Part shown: positions 1-12,902 of the stretch, in pieces
Numbering within the stretch: the stretch's first letter is position 1
Layout of the letters: the number at the start of each line of letters is the position of its first letter
NCBI RefSeq assembly: GCF_000276665.1
Contig: NW_004955436.1
Coordinates: forward strand, 17,726,422-17,790,421
DNA: 64,000 nucleotides
Reading direction: 5' to 3'
Origin: Chinchilla lanigera
Lineage: Eukaryota; Chordata; Mammalia; Rodentia; Chinchillidae
Position numbers and translations under genes: made by a program
The notes under the pieces: model-generated
Seen by the model: the letters and a program-made list of their open reading frames with translations, nothing else
Told to the model about the DNA's origin: nothing
Database searches by the model: none

Positions 1-3000
1 TATAAAAGAGTTGAGGGAAAAAAATGGAAATAAAGCTTTTGCAAATGGGAAGGAGCAGAAGAGTTGGCAGGAGCAGGGAGTGTGGGGAGGGGAAGGAGAC
101 ACAAAAAAGAGAATTAAAATGTGTTGTGTACATGTTCAAACTCCCCACAATAAATGTAATCATTATGTAATGCAAATATATGCTAGTAAAAAATCTTTCA
201 AACAATTTATATGGGGAAAGAATAATTTTAGAGCTGTAAATATTGAAAGATATTTGCTTTAGTGAAGGGGATACATTAAGTTAAATGGGAATCAGTATGG
301 GAAATATCGATGTTTAGGAATAAACACAAATGTCGAATTTATATTTGGCAATTTCTTTAAGTAGGTTTGGGAATTATAATCTGGAGATGCCTTATGTTTA
401 TTCAAGAAGTGATTTAAGGACTTGGAATTTAGCTTATTTATTCTAGAAAAATAAATGCGAGCCTATTATTTATTTAAATATTTTAAATGACATGGATCAA
501 AATATACTTCTGTAATGAGGATGGAAAGTTGAAAACTCAGTGATTATAAAACTGGTGTTTGAAGGAAGAAAACCAGCAGAATAAAGAACAGCCGCATATA
601 TCTTAGAAACGTGCCTGCTAACTTCCTCTGTTGAAAACTAATGTGCTCAAACAGTATAGCTCTTATGAGTTGGACCTATACCCTGATTGTGATTCCAACA
701 CGCCAGTATCAATGTTTGGTCCCTTCCTTCCCCTTTGCTTCATCTGTAGAACACACTGAAATAATTTGCCCCAGAGCTACTCTGTCATTGTTTGATCATC
801 TTTCAAAGCAGAGGCTTGAGGTGTTTAGCATTCCCTTGACATATCTGTTTATGCCACTCAGAACAGCTATAGTTGCTCAAATTTGTAACATCCAATTCGA
901 TGATGTGCACGTTTCTTAAATTAATAATTGATCTTTTCATATACCAGAAGGAATACTAATGCAGACGGACAAGTGAACTTTATTCTCAGTGCTCAGAGCT
1001 AATTGGAAACTCAGAAATAGCATTAAAGGGAGGGTAGTAGAGAGCTGGGGTCTGCAGGCAGTTTGAATGAAACACACAAGGTTGGCCCACCTTTTTTACA
1101 CTTGATTGGTGTGAAATATAGAATATAAATATAACTATGGTACAAAATATCAAATATCAAATTCTAGATCATAAATGGGTAATGATTTTGGTTTTGGTTA
1201 GTGGTACAGGCTTCATTCTATTTCCTGGGAAGGTGTAGGTAAAAGAATAGACCCTAATTCATGGTAAAACACTAGTGTCTATCCCACTTAAGACACCAAT
1301 AGTTTAAAATGAATTGTATAAAGGAATTGAGAGGGTTAAAGAGAAAAACAAGTTAGCATGATCTCACCACCCCAGGCTCCAGGGACAAAGAGCAGGGAAA
1401 GTAAACAGAACCTTAAAAGGACACAGCAGGTACAAATGAGGTCTGCCTACCAGGACCTACAACCTTAGGAAACAAACTAGACGGTAAAGATGGAACTTGG
1501 TGACTACCCAGCAGCAATGGATCCACATCAACACACACTGAAGTCGCTTCCTTTCTCTCTCTGATCTCGGGCCAGTGGCCTATGGCTGAATCCAACCAGA
1601 AGCCATGTGGACAGAGACCTGTGGTGCGAGTGTGGACCTCAGTCTCCCAGGGCACAGATATGGGCAAGAGTAAGGGCTCAGGAGAAAAATCGAGGGGCCC
1701 AGGGCCAACGATGACTATTTGAAGGTGAAGGTCAAGTCATCTTTTCATGGATCACTGTTGGTCGCATCTGACTGGTGGATGTTCGAGAATTATTCCCTAC
1801 ACTAAAGGCTCATGGGAGTAAAGATCTGCTGTTAACAACACACCCAGAAGCGGAGCAGTAGCATCATCATCTTGAATCAGGATCTGGGCTAGCACCATTC
1901 CAGTGGTGGCTGATCCATTAACAACTGACAGGGCTCAGAGGGAGAATAAAGGGGTCAGTAGCTTTCCTTTTCCTCGGGAAGCACCAGGAGGGTGGGATAG
2001 ATGAAACCAGCAAAGAGGTTTTTGAGTGAAGCAAGAGTGAGCTCAAGAGGTTTTCTTGCTTTACTTTGTTTTGTTTTGTTTTTGCAAAGGAGCTGGCATC
2101 ATTTCTTTAAAGCCAATTAAACGTACCTCAGATTGAAAATGATTGCAAACAGTGGTTTTCTCATTTCAAATCAGGGGTTTAAGGTTCATTTGTGAGAAAT
2201 CAATGTAACCACATTTATCCTTGGCCCAGTATTGGAAAAAATATAGTTACAGTAAAATGATTTTGGTCTTTTGAAACTGAGGGTAACATGAGTGATTCTG
2301 ACAGAATGGAAATTTCAGGCTAAGTGTATGAAATTGCAATTCAATAATGATGTGGATTTTTTTTGGAAGGTGCATTTAATCTAAAGACATGTAGGTAATT
2401 TATGTGCAAAAAAATAATTGTGTTCCAGTAAATGATGTGACCCTGAAATTTTCGTGGGGTGGGCTTGATCACATTTTCACATTTTCAACCCAGCACATTT
2501 TCAACATTAGTTAAATAAGTGCAGAGGAAAAAATATTGTGTTGATGACAGCAAACCTTGCAAAAACCAGCCCCAGCAGAGCATTGCCCTTCTGTTTTCCT
2601 GCTTTCAAAAAAGAGGTATCAAGCATTCATTTGAAGTTTGTCTCTTAATCTATTTTCCTTTGATGGCAGCAACTGAGAAAGTTTTCAGCTGGAAAAAGTC
2701 AAGTTAAGTCAAACTAGTTTAGTATGCAACAAGCATAGAAATTGGCTATTTTTTTTTTTAAAATCAGACCTTAACCATATGCTTTGAATTTAGAAGTGAG
2801 ATTACACAATAAAATATTGTATTATCCTTAAATCACCCTATGTGTGTGTGTGTGAGTGTGTGTACACTCATGGGTACATGGCTTCTTTTGGCACCAGCCC
2901 GGCAGGTGACCCACAGACAGGGCAGTGTGAAAGCTACAATCTCCACATGTCCCATCTATCAAGGATACCAGGGAGAATGGTTCATTTTAAATACTGTATA

Positions 3001-5700
3001 GCTGAAAGCGTGTATAGACCCCAATAAAGCATATAAAAGACTTCACTACTGTCCTTAATAAATAACACTTGAGTAAATATGTTCTTTTAAAATGAAAAGT
3101 CAGGCTAGAATATTATATCTTGAAACTCAAGAAATTCACCATCTGCTAGTATGTGTGCACCAGAAAATGTTCTGCAGACTAGAAATAAAAGCAAGAAAAG
3201 AGTAATGGGAGATCTCGCCAGACACATCTCAAGCCAATTATGTGGTTGGCTGAATTAATAAGTAGCTCTGGAGGTGACTGCTTCCTAGTCTTGGTCCCAG
3301 GCTCATCTACACATAAAGCTCAAGTCCCTGCCCATGTTTTTCCCCTCTGAGAAGTGCGCATATCCGTCTGGCACAAGTCATGGTGTTCTTCCTGAACTGG
3401 AGCCCAGAAATGTGTAGCTGTCATTTGTGCCTCAGGGAACCTGATCTCCAGTAATCCTTCCCTATGCCCCAGACCATGTGCTTTCATCAGACGCCAGAGG
3501 CGAAGCATATAGAAGATATTTCCTAGGTTGTTGAAGGTGCCCCTCCACCTGGAGATATCATCTTATTTTCTAACCAGGATTGAGGGGTCATAAGCCCCCA
3601 GTTCTACCCCGATTCTGCCTTGTTTTAGGGAGGCCACTTATTTCTTAATGTTCACGGTCCCTGGGCACAATAACCCATCACCCCTAACATGCATCGGTGT
3701 CCTCTGCTTGATTTCCTACTCATGTTTTAGGTAAGCGGATTATTTATAATCTTCTCCAGACCTGTTGAACCTTGGGGCAGAAACTTGTGTTCCCAAGTCT
3801 TTGCATGTTGCAAGCACGTTAGGAGGCGGTTTGGGGAAGGGATTTATTTGGGTGCAGTTGTAGGGATCCTGTTTCTCACCCACACCTGGCAGTAAAATTT
3901 TGTGATCAGAATAGTGTGACAGAAACCTGCGACCATCTTAGTCATATACTTTGCTTCTCTTTTGGAGGGAATAGTGCAAGTTGGAACTCAGGTCTGGCCT
4001 GAGGTAGGGAAGGAACTAAACTCCAGTGTGTATCCTTTCTTTTTTATATCAACTCCAATCTATCACAGGCATTCTCTGGGTATTTGGAGAAGTGGTACTG
4101 GCAAAGGGAATGGTGGTCAGAAAACACTAGAAAAGTAGTGACCAACAGAAAGATCACAGTCTTCTCCTGTTAGACACACAGTGAGTGTTTATCTGGCTTC
4201 CATAGTTAAATATGGAGCCCGTCATCCCACAGTGTTATAGACTTCTAAATAGAATGTTTATGTACGCAGCCCTTCTTTCAATCTTGGAAAATGTCTACTC
4301 AATGAAATTTCCTCAGAAAGATTTAATGAAGTAGAATCACTGTTACAGTCTAGGAGTGTGTGAGTCCTTTGTGTGTATCTGTAGTTGTGCTGTCATGGCT
4401 GCCTTGTAATGAATTGATTCAAAATATTTACTTTGCAAAGCCATATTGACTCTGGAGAAGAGGTAGGGAAGGAACAGAAGTCACATGGTGCCAAATCCCA
4501 TGAATAAGGTGTAGAAAGATATGTCTTCACGTTTTCATGAACCTCCTTTTACAATAGATGGTATTGGGCAGTAGCATTCACCGTATTTTGGTCATACTTG
4601 GAAAGACACTCATGAAAGAGGACTTCCAGAACTACTTCAGAATGTAGCAAAAACAATGGGATCAGTGTGTTTGAAGCAAAGGGGAATATCATGAGGGGAT
4701 TAACGTAATTGTTTTTTGTTGTAGTACTTTTTTTTAAGTGTAAAACTTCACTGTATTTTAAAATCTCCCCTTTTATGATTAGAATTTTGTGTTAAAATGT
4801 TGAGCAATGATTTTTGATAAGAATTCACAAGCATTTTGGCAGTAAGCTCTCAAGGCACACCCTAGGGTTGCATTATGGCTGGATTCTGCAAGAAAATTTG
4901 TTTTTTTAATTTTTTAATGAGAACAGGAACCCTCCTGTGGTTTCCATAGCAACTCACATTCCTCAGTCATTTTCATAGTATGCCATGATATCTGAATTTT
5001 TTAATCTCAGAGCATGCACTAAAATTAAAGTATTTGTACCAGTCATTGGCATAATCAGATAAGTTTGCCGACTGCTAGAAGCAATTGGTCTGGGACTCCA
5101 GCCATCCAGGGCCTAACTAATCTCTCTGGGGTGAGCTTATTTATTGAGTTTCCTGCTCTTTATATAAGTAGAGAGACTGGCCATTTGTGCCTTTTTGTAA
5201 ACTCAATGTCTTTCTTTTATATGTATTGTGTGAAACATGGGCAGGTAAACAATGGTCTGCACACAGATTAAGAGTGTCATAATGCAAAGACTTGAACTGA
5301 CTTGATGCCACATTGATACCAGTCTAGACAAGGTTCATTTACACTGTGATCGCTCACCTACCACATCTGATTTATCTTTTTCTTGGCTGCCTTGAGAAGT
5401 GAGCCATCCCTGCAGTTCCTTGAGCAATGTGGAGTCTCCCTATAGCTCAACATTTCAAGAGATAATGAAATTATATACTACTTTCTCTTGCCTACAGCAA
5501 ATCTCTCTGATTCTAAAGGCTTAGCATGGCTTCCAGATATTCTGTCTTAATTGGGAGAGTGTTATCTTCAGAAATGTTAACAAAGTGTACCTATGTATTC
5601 CAAACATCAAAAAACAATGAACTGGAGTTTGAAGACCCCAGACTTTGATTCTATATCAAGGTATGCTATAATACCAATATTCATCCGTTATTAAATTTCA
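1..5700. other. Unassigned AT-rich noncoding sequence
   Basis: I see no gene here. Open frames are all under 95 codons and show no domain, signal peptide or exon-like boundary. The stretch is AT-rich with a (TG)n microsatellite at 2841-2864. I did not recognise a repeat family, so it is either unique intergenic or intronic DNA or repeats too old to see by eye. Confidence 0.6.
2841..2864. repeat. (TG)n microsatellite, interrupted
   Basis: A short TG dinucleotide run broken by one GA step is visible. It is likely polymorphic but has no visible function. Confidence 0.85.
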
Positions 5701-5721
5701 TGCCCATCATAGATATAAGGA

Positions 5722-5789
5722 GCCAAGGATACAGAGCCTGCCCAGCAAGTGTGAGGTCCTGAGTTTGATTCCTGGTAACAAAAAAAAAA
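5722..5789 (+). mobile_element. ID-type tRNA-derived SINE, 5'-truncated
   Basis: The body resembles the 3' half of a tRNA-like ID SINE, with a B-box-like GTTTGATTCCTGG followed by an A-rich tail. An 11-base direct repeat, agatataagga, lies at 5711-5721 and 5799-5809 and reads as the target-site duplication. The A-box half is degraded, so this copy is probably not transcribed by RNA polymerase III. Confidence 0.75.
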
Positions 5790-6059
5790 TCTTATGACAG
5801 ATATAAGGATTCTCTTCATCCCAGACCTTCAGGAACCCAGGGTGACAGAGGCACCATCTCCTACAACGCAGCAGCAGGGAAGGAAGATTATGCTAAGTGA
5901 CATATGAAGGCTTTAAAGCTTCTGACTAAATGTAACATATTTCTTGTACTTCATGGGCCAAACAAGTCACTAATTATGACAGTTCTTTTGCAAGGTAAAG
6001 ACATCAAATATTTGTGAATGTCAATATAATATACCCCTGGCTAAATGACCTTATTAGCA

Positions 6060-6660
6060 AATGGAGGGATTCATTCATTGAAGTTTAGAGCACCTATGAG
6101 TGCCAGGACTGTTTGAGGTTTTTGTAATATGTCAAAGAACAAAATGCACAAAGCTCCTTGCCCCTATGGAGATTAAATTTTAGTGAGAACAGAAAGACAC
6201 CACACAGTATCATGGATAAGTAAATCATTTGTTTTATTAGGACAGATGTACTATGGAAGAAAGAGTGTGCAGGGTTGGGATGGGAGAGTCGTGGCCTGGA
6301 AAGAGAAGTTTCTGTGGAAGGGGAGTGGCACTTTCAAATAAAATTGTCACCCAAGGACTCACTGAAAAAGTAAAATTTGAGCGAAGGCTCAACCTAGGTC
6401 ACAGAGTTACCTAATTATGTGTCTGATCACATGGGGCCTCCTGCCTTGAACTTGGAGTGAGCTGTAGAACCACGGACAGGTTTTGAACAGAGAAGTGACG
6501 TGATTCAGGTGACTTCTGTTTTCAGAAGGAATTGCTCTGGTGTACGACAAAGGGTAGGAGAGATGTTGAAATGTTAGCCCAGGAATCCAGATGAGAGAAG
6601 ACAGTGGCTCAGACCAGAGCCAGAGCACTGGAGGTGGAGATCATCCGCCTAAGAACTGTG
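6060..6660 (+). mobile_element. Ancient mammalian interspersed repeat (old L1/HAL1-like 3' sequence)
   Basis: The stretch begins with an attcattcattgaag motif and a 'gtgccaggactgt' phrase. Later come 'ttttgaacagagaagtgac' and 'aggaatccagatgagag', an order typical of a long, old, non-LTR-derived mammalian repeat. The exact family name is not settled. A similar module recurs at 11.7-12.2 kb and, less clearly, 51.2-51.5 kb. No coding capacity. Confidence 0.5.
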
Positions 6661-7203
6661 TACTCCTCCACCTAAATGTCAAGGTTATGATTCGACATTC
6701 TCACCAGCCAGGGACCGATGTCCTCATATTTGCTCCTATAAGCCCTACTTGATTCTCTTATTATTACAAGTATGATATATGACATTATATTTGGATTCAG
6801 ACATGTTATGTCATCCGGAGCCTAAATTCTGTGGAGCATTCAACTAAACATTACTAAGAATATGAAGTATTAAATAGCTAGGAAGACAGTAAGGTTTTAT
6901 TCCCAGCATAGAGTAGTAGCTTTTTAACAGAGATCAAAGGTTTGGTGTATGAGGTGTAGCTACGATTTGCACTGGGAAAGGAGACTGAAAATGCCAGAGG
7001 AAACATCACAGAGAAACCCTGAGTTGTCATAATGTTTGGACCGGGAAAACTGTGACAATTCCCCACATCCTGCTTCCTTTAAAAGAAATGTGCGCTGAAG
7101 AGGGAGGGGAAGATGAGTCGGGCCCACGCAGTCCCTGGGCTCCAGTTGTAACACTTGACAGAGGAGACTTTCTTTCTATTTTTAATTCATAGAAATAAAT
7201 GTA

Positions 7204-7378
7204 TTTATTTATGTTTTGTTTTGTTTTGTTTTGTTTTGTTTTGTTTTGTTTTGAGTGAGGCTCCACTGTATAGTCCAGGCTGGCCTTGAAGTTGCTATGT
7301 AGTCAAACCTGCCCTGAACTCATGGTCCTACTTCAGCCTCCTAAGTGCTGGGATTAGAGACATATACCACCATGCCCA
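7204..7378 (-). mobile_element. B1 SINE, reverse, with (AAAAC)n tail
   Basis: Read on the minus strand this is a 7SL-derived B1 monomer: the right-hand end gives a gggcatggtgg-like start and the middle gives the 'cccagcacttaggaggctgaag' phrase. Its tail is a run of TTTTG pentamers at 7214-7253 on the plus strand. Tails of this kind are mutation-prone microsatellites. Confidence 0.85.
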
Positions 7379-7438
7379 AATATATTCATTGAAATGTATT
7401 GGGAACTGTTTATGTCATTCTAAAAGTTATTTACTTCC

Positions 7439-7539
7439 TTTTTTTTTTTTTTTTTGGTTTTTCTCCAGTACCGGGAACCGAACTCACTACCTTGCGCTTG
7501 CCAGGCAGGTGCTTTGCCGGTGAGCTAAACCCCCAGACC
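7439..7539 (-). mobile_element. ID-type SINE, reverse
   Basis: A T-rich tail (7439-7455) is followed by the reverse complement of a tRNA-like head: 'ccagtaccgggaaccgaact' through 'gagctaaacccccag'. Flanking 12-base copies (gttatttacttc at 7426, gttatttatttc at 7540) differ at one base and read as a target-site duplication, so the insertion is fairly young. Confidence 0.85.
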
Positions 7540-8384
7540 GTTATTTATTTCTTGCTTGTTTTTAATTTGCAACAAATTTTAGCAAAGATGATTTATGGAT
7601 GTGTCAAATAATTCATGCTTGAAGTAATTTAAATACTTTCATTATTTGTTATATTGAGTATTTCAAATATGAAACAAAATATTTTATCTTTAGAGTCCTC
7701 AGAGGCTTCAGTAGGATTTTGTGGATTTCTCACCTGACACAGCATTCTCTTATGTTTCATGAAATGATGATATTTATAGCATTCTTGAATGTTCTCATGA
7801 AATAATCACCAATACTAACTTCTCTCCTTTCTTCCTTCTTTTCTCCTTGGTTTCTTTCTCTTCTCTAGATGAAAATATGCACAGGTTTATAGGCAAGCAA
7901 ATGGTGGAGCCACTTGGTCAAGAAAGTCCAGAAAATCAAGATTAAGGAGATCTAGGTTCCAGAGTTGTGAATAAAGGTATGGAATTGAGAAAGGACTGTG
8001 ATGATCCTTGTATTTGTCACATGTAAATGTTCACAAGAGAGGAGTTCTCAATTGTCATCGACTGACCTCTGTCATTACGTGCCAGCATTCAAGCAATGCC
8101 ATGTGCGTGGTAGAGCTCTGGAAATGACAGTGGAGATGCTGGCATGGCCGATGATATGATCCCGCCCCAACACTGATCTAGCCACTTGTGCTGACAAATA
8201 TTTAATCAGCTAACAACAGAAATCAGTGATGACCCTCTATCCTACCCAGGTTTAGCATTAACTCTAATGCTAATCAGGCATTTGGTGGAAAGTTGTCAAC
8301 ACTGGATATCTTCTACCTTGGAAAGATCACTGATTCACTTTGTTAGGAATTGATTCATATTTCTGATTTGAGTTGTCTTTTTTT

Positions 8385-8693
8385 TTTGGCAGGAAAAACT
8401 TCAGCTAACATCACTATCTGTGGTATTAGGGTAGAGTTTGATTGGCTTTGGGGATCCTTCCCAGGGAATTGGCGGAGCGCACTTCTAGGTGTGTCTGGGT
8501 GGGGCACGGAGGCATGGCCTTGGGGTCTATGTTTGGTCCCTCACCCTTTCAGCTCTGACTTCTTCCCCTGCTTAGCTTCCCAGCTGCCATGAACTAAGAA
8601 GCTTTGCTCCACCACTCTTTTGTACCATGATGACTCTGCTTATAGCCAGCTGACCAGGGTCTGAAACCAGAGCAAATTAAACCTGTTCTTTTA
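8385..8693 (+). mobile_element. MaLR-type solo LTR (MT/ORR1-like)
   Basis: The sequence has the order usual in rodent MaLR LTRs: 'gtgtctgggtggggc', then 'ctctgacttcttcccctgc', 'cagctgccatgaa', 'ctttgctccaccac' and a 3' 'gagcaaattaaacctgttc' with a polyadenylation-like signal. It is a noncoding ERVL-MaLR relic. The 5' edge is uncertain. Confidence 0.7.
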
Positions 8694-8721
8694 TTTATTA
8701 TTTATTATTCATTATTTATTT

Positions 8722-8806
8722 AGTTTTGAGACAGAGTCTTGCTATGAAGTTCAGGCTGGTTTTGAACTTACTAACCTCGCCTCCTTTAAGCTGTGGGCGT
8801 CAGGCA
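8722..8806 (-). mobile_element. B1 SINE fragment, reverse
   Basis: A reverse B1 starts at 'tttgagacagagtcttgcta' and runs to about 8806, preceded by an impure T/A-rich tail of TTTATTA units. It is short and diverged and abuts the 3' end of the MaLR LTR. Confidence 0.7.
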
Positions 8807-8894
8807 TTATATCTTAGTAATAAGAAAGCTGATAATATACTATCTGAAACCTACAAAGTGATTGATTTGTCAGTGGAGCATTTCACATAGCATC

Positions 8895-9700
8895 CATCAA
8901 ATGAACTGACCCTCTACACAGGAAAGGAAGTACAAGTGTGGGCAAGTGGTTGGCTTCCCTGGTCCAGTCCCATACTGTACCATCCAGTGGTCAGGCTATT
9001 AGACTTGTAGAAAATCCTGTGGAAGGCATAGTTGTAGGGCACCTAGGTGATATTACCTTACCAGAGAGGGGCACCATCTTCCCAAAAGTAAGATAGACTC
9101 TAAATAAAAGCCATTATATGGTGCAGTGACACCAATAGAGAAAGTACATGGGAACCAGGAGGGTGAAGCAATAATACCCTCACTTCCATCAATATGATTG
9201 ACCACTTGGGGAATTTGTGTCTACGCCCTGTGGATTTAGAGGTCCTGGTGCCCAGGGAATATAACATATGTACAACTAAATATTAAGCTAAGGTTACCAC
9301 CTGAAAACACCAGGTTGCTTATGTCAAGAGAGCAGCAGGTAAGAAGAGGTATCTCCATCTGATGAGGGATAATCCACCCTGATCATCAGATAAAACTGCC
9401 CTTACAATGAGGGTAGAGGGAAGATTGTTTGATACTCAGCCAACTGGCTTAGCTGGCAGAACAACCTTGTCTATCTTTGATACTAAATGGAAAAATATAG
9501 CTGCTTCAGCCTGACAATATCATGGTGATGAAGACTTAGATTCCTCAGGAGTGAGAACATGGACCACCTTACTAGTAAATTATATAACCAGAGTTCTAAA
9601 AAGAGTGGAAAATTTAGAATGAAAAATAAAACACAAAGATAATAAGTCACAGTTATAGCCTTCAGAACAACTAAACTGAAGTTTTATATGCACTAGGTTT
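8895..9700 (+). mobile_element. ERVL internal fragment: 3' end of pol (integrase core and C-terminus)
   Basis: This is an old endogenous retrovirus of the ERVL class. The nucleotide sequence follows the order of ERVL pol downstream of the integrase core: 'aggaagtacaagtgtgggc', then 'gatttagaggtcctggtgcc', 'ttaagctaaggttaccacctg' and 'cttacaatgagggtagagg'. Every frame is broken by stops and frameshifts and no open integrase remains. It lacks the reverse transcriptase and RNase H part, and begins roughly where the larger ERVL piece at 20.6-24.8 kb stops in pol order. The class assignment rests on recognition and should be tested by translated alignment. Confidence 0.65.
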
Positions 9701-9709
9701 CTTCTTATA

Positions 9710-10128
9710 TATTTTGCCTGGAAAAAGACTTAGTTGGTGTCCTAGAGAAGCTGCTCCCCCACATACAGAAAGAAGTGGAGACAAACAGTACAAGGATGGA
9801 CCGTCACGGATGCTACACCACACTGCCCAAATTCTTCATCAGGATTGAGGGACCTAATCCCCATGGGCTGATCCCCTCTGGGGGCAGGCTGCATCCAACA
9901 TCATGTCAGCATAAAGGTACAAAACCTTATTTCCTTATCTCAGGGAGCAACTCTGCACTTGCATCCCAGCGCACAGCTCCCAGCTGGGCTGGCCTGGCTT
10001 CTGTGCTGGCCAGTCTTGCCTCCCTCCTTTGCTTTCTGTTTGGTTTGATCCAAAGAATTCTCCCCAGTAAACTTCTTGCTCATGAATATCTATTTTGTAG
10101 TCTTCTTCCCAGGAACCAAACCTGAGAC
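9710..10128 (+). mobile_element. Probable ERVL-type LTR and 3' leader
   Basis: The segment follows the pol remnant directly and ends with 'ccccagtaaacttcttgctc' and 'aaccaaacctgagacag', the style of an ERVL LTR 3' region. The 116-codon open frame inside it has no protein features. The LTR start is not resolved and no matching 5' LTR was found for this fragment. Confidence 0.4.
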
Positions 10129-10139
10129 AGGTCAATTTA

Positions 10140-10450
10140 CAAAAGCAGGGATGATTTAAGAAAACCAAAGTGCTTCTGTGACTACTTCCAGGACTAAAGG
10201 GATAAGGAAGGAAACTTGGTACAAGATTGAGGTGATGAAAACTATCTTACAGGCTGGAAGAATTCTGGCAGAAGCCAAAGGCATCCACTGTCTCCGAGCT
10301 CTACCCTTTGATTCCCTGCCTGGGTCTCCCATTTATAGAACTGAACTGGAAGGCAGAGGTCAGGGAACTCCTTTGTTTATTTCACACAAGTGAGCCTCTT
10401 GGGGTATAAAAGTCAGTGAGGAAAGTCAGAGCATGAATGTTAAAGGACAA
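10140..10450 (+). mobile_element. Ancient repeat fragment, family unsettled
   Basis: Phrases such as 'gatttaagaaaaccaaagtg', 'catccactgtctccgagctc' and 'gcctgggtctcccatt' recur widely in eutherian genomes as a diverged interspersed repeat. I cannot name the family. No coding potential. Confidence 0.35.
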
Positions 10451-11320
10451 ATAAAAGTTATATTGTAGCCTATCTGGTTAGGTAGATTTTTTTCCTCTTC
10501 TAGGGAACAAATTAAATCACAATCCTTCACTACAGATAGGGCATAATTGCTACTTTGAGTTACTGGTGTCATTTAATGAAAAGAGAAATAAAATGAGCTA
10601 TAAATGAAATAGTTATAATAAATGACAAATAATTAGATCTTAGCAAAGACAACGCTTTAAATAAAATTTTCTACACTTATAAGGAAATATTATGCTCAGT
10701 ACTGCTCCCCAAGGGTGGAAAACAATGATCCTACTGTATTACTGGAAAGGAGTTGGTGACCTCCATATTGTTTTTAAGCCCCTACCAGCCCATATTCCAA
10801 ATGGTCCTACTACGGCTCTTCTCTTTCACCAGACAAGGAGAAAACTGCATGCAAGACATCTAAACAGCCCACATGCCACATTTAGGAAGATCTAAGATTA
10901 AATAATGCTCCCAAACCCAGGTTTTGAAGGTTTCGATGCTAATCATGTAGATCCCGAATTCGCCCTAGAATATTCTGGGCACACAATCAGAATATATATC
11001 CAACTGGTGTGTGACTCCATGTCATAGCTCACTTTGTCCCAGCAATCAAGTTCCATTTTCACCAAGGATGTATCTTTTCCCACAATCCATTCCTTGACCA
11101 AAGCTCTGTGTCCAGAAGATTGACCTCTTCTGAGTTCTGCAGTTTATAGCCTGTGTTACAATTGTGGGTGTGTCTCTGTGCCATTTTTCAGCTTTTTATC
11201 TTCTTCCTGCTCTGAGTTTTCATGCAGAGGTAAGCTAGGGAAAAGAGTTACATATAGAAAGAAATGCATTAAGAAGTGGTTGCATGATTTCAGTTTTATA
11301 TTTCATTATGGGATTAAGAT

Positions 11321-11346
11321 CCATAGATAGATAGATAGATATAGAT
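11321..11346. repeat. (GATA)n microsatellite
   Basis: A short run of ATAG/GATA tetramers with one interruption is visible. Confidence 0.8.
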
Positions 11347-11699
11347 AGGGACAGAGTCTTAAATTTTGTAAATATTTATTAAGCATTATCATCACTTAGG
11401 CTTCTATTTATTAAAATTGCTAGGGTGGGCAATGAATGTGAAAGATGAATAATATAATGCTTTTGTTTTCACAAGAATTTACTCTTTTATAATATGCTGA
11501 CCTATAAGGAACTAAGTTAAAGGAAATAGGTGCTAAGTAAAACTTCACATAGGTACTGTACAATGACAAAATACAGCAATTTGCCCTCTACAATGCAACA
11601 CCTTGGAGAGTGACTGAGGGAACAGATGAGTTGACTTGCATGGGTACCAAGGCAATAGACTGAAACAGAGCGACGCAAGGAGAACCAGGACACAGAGTC

Positions 11700-12165
11700 G
11701 TCCCATGAATAAGACATATGAAGTACACAAAGGAAAGAGCAGTCAGTTATATAGGCTGATGTCAGGAATTACTTCATTACAGACAGTTTCAAGTGGAGTC
11801 ATAAAAGATGAGTGAACGCTGTGAGTGGACAGTGAATAAAGTGCACTCCAATCTGTAAAAGGCAAGTGTAGGAAAGCACCAATGTACAGCAAAGAAAGAG
11901 TAAACAGCATGAGGTTCAGCCTGCCTGGAGCGGAGGCTCTGAAAAGAAGAGGTAGGGCAGGAGGCTTGAGAGTCAGGCAAGGGCAATGCCTGGGAGGCAG
12001 GACCTTGACAGTCACACCAGAAGGACTGAATTTCCTCCAGTGGGAGTGGGAAGCCACTGAAGAACTGAAAGTCGAATAATAACATGATTGTATTTCATTT
12101 TAGAAACTCGTTCTGTTAGCAAGGTGGAAGATGGATCGGAGTGGGGTGGAACATAAGGCTATAAC
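11700..12165 (+). mobile_element. Ancient interspersed repeat, same module as 6.1-6.7 kb
   Basis: The right part has the phrase order 'gggaagccactgaagaactg', 'aataacatgattgtatttca', 'ctcgttctgttagcaaggtgg', which matches the old L1/HAL1-like module seen at 6.5 kb. The overlapping open frames on both strands (up to 104 codons) are accidental. Confidence 0.45.
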
Positions 12166-12229
12166 TATATTTCAGATTTCAGGATCCATTTGGGAGCCAT
12201 TTAGAATCAGTGGATCATACAAATATGGC

Positions 12230-12318
12230 ATTTGTTTGTTACCTACATTGTTTCAGATTTTCATTGACTATTTCTCCATTTAATTCTGACAGCAACCCTT
12301 GAAGGTAAATATTAACAT
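12230..12318 (+). mobile_element. MIR SINE, left part (interrupted)
   Basis: The phrase 'ctccatttaattctgacagc aacccttgaagg' is the MIR core and 3' segment. The element stops at about 12318 and resumes at 12788, so the intervening MLT1 landed inside it. Confidence 0.7.
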
Positions 12319-12787
12319 TATGGGTTGGATTGTGTCCCGCCAAAGTTCATATGTAGAAATACTAACTCCTAGTACCTCTAAAGGTGGACTTATTTGAAAA
12401 TAAGGTCATTATAGATATAGTTGGTTAAGATGAGGTCATACTGAAACAGGGTAGACCACTAATCCAATGTGACTGATGTCCTTAAAAAGAGTTAAAATGT
12501 GGACACAAATATACAGACAGAGAGAACACCATGTGATAACGAAGGCAGAGATCAGGGTGATATGACAGAAGTCAAGAAGAATCAAAGATGGCCAGCAAAC
12601 CACCAGTAGTTAGGATAGAGGCATGAAGCAGAGCATTCCTCAAAGCTCTAAGAAGGACGCACCCAGACTGACACCTTGATCTTGAATTTCTAGCTCTCCA
12701 AACAGTGAGACAATACATTTCTGCCGTTCAAACCACTCAGATGATGGAGTTTTATTTGTTTATGGCAGCACTAGCAAAACTAGTATA
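12319..12787 (+). mobile_element. MLT1 (MaLR) LTR, forward
   Basis: This is a near-complete MLT1C/D-like LTR. It begins 'tgggttggattgtgtcccgc', contains 'aaggtggacttatttg', 'aatccaatgtgactgatgtc' and 'gacaccttgatcttgaattt', and ends 'aaaactagtataa'. It is a noncoding LTR whose insertion splits a MIR, giving a relative age order. Confidence 0.85.
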
Positions 12788-12902
12788 ATTACTTCCTCCA
12801 TCTTATAAAAAAAGGAAAACTAAAGTTCTGGTAGACTAAGTAACATGCTCTTCAGAGTCAGAATTTGAACTCACAGCTGTCCTATACACTGCATTCACTA
12901 AA
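12788..12902 (+). mobile_element. MIR SINE, right part
   Basis: Continuation of the split MIR: 'ccatcttataaaaaaaggaa', 'taagtaacatgctcttcaga', 'gtcagaatttgaactcacag'. These follow MIR order directly from the part left of the MLT1. Confidence 0.75.

Noticed and set aside
7439..7539. Possible tRNA gene
   Set aside because: The tRNA-like signal is the head of an ID SINE with an A-rich tail and target-site duplication. The same applies to the copies at 29.2, 29.7, 38.4 and 52.1 kb.
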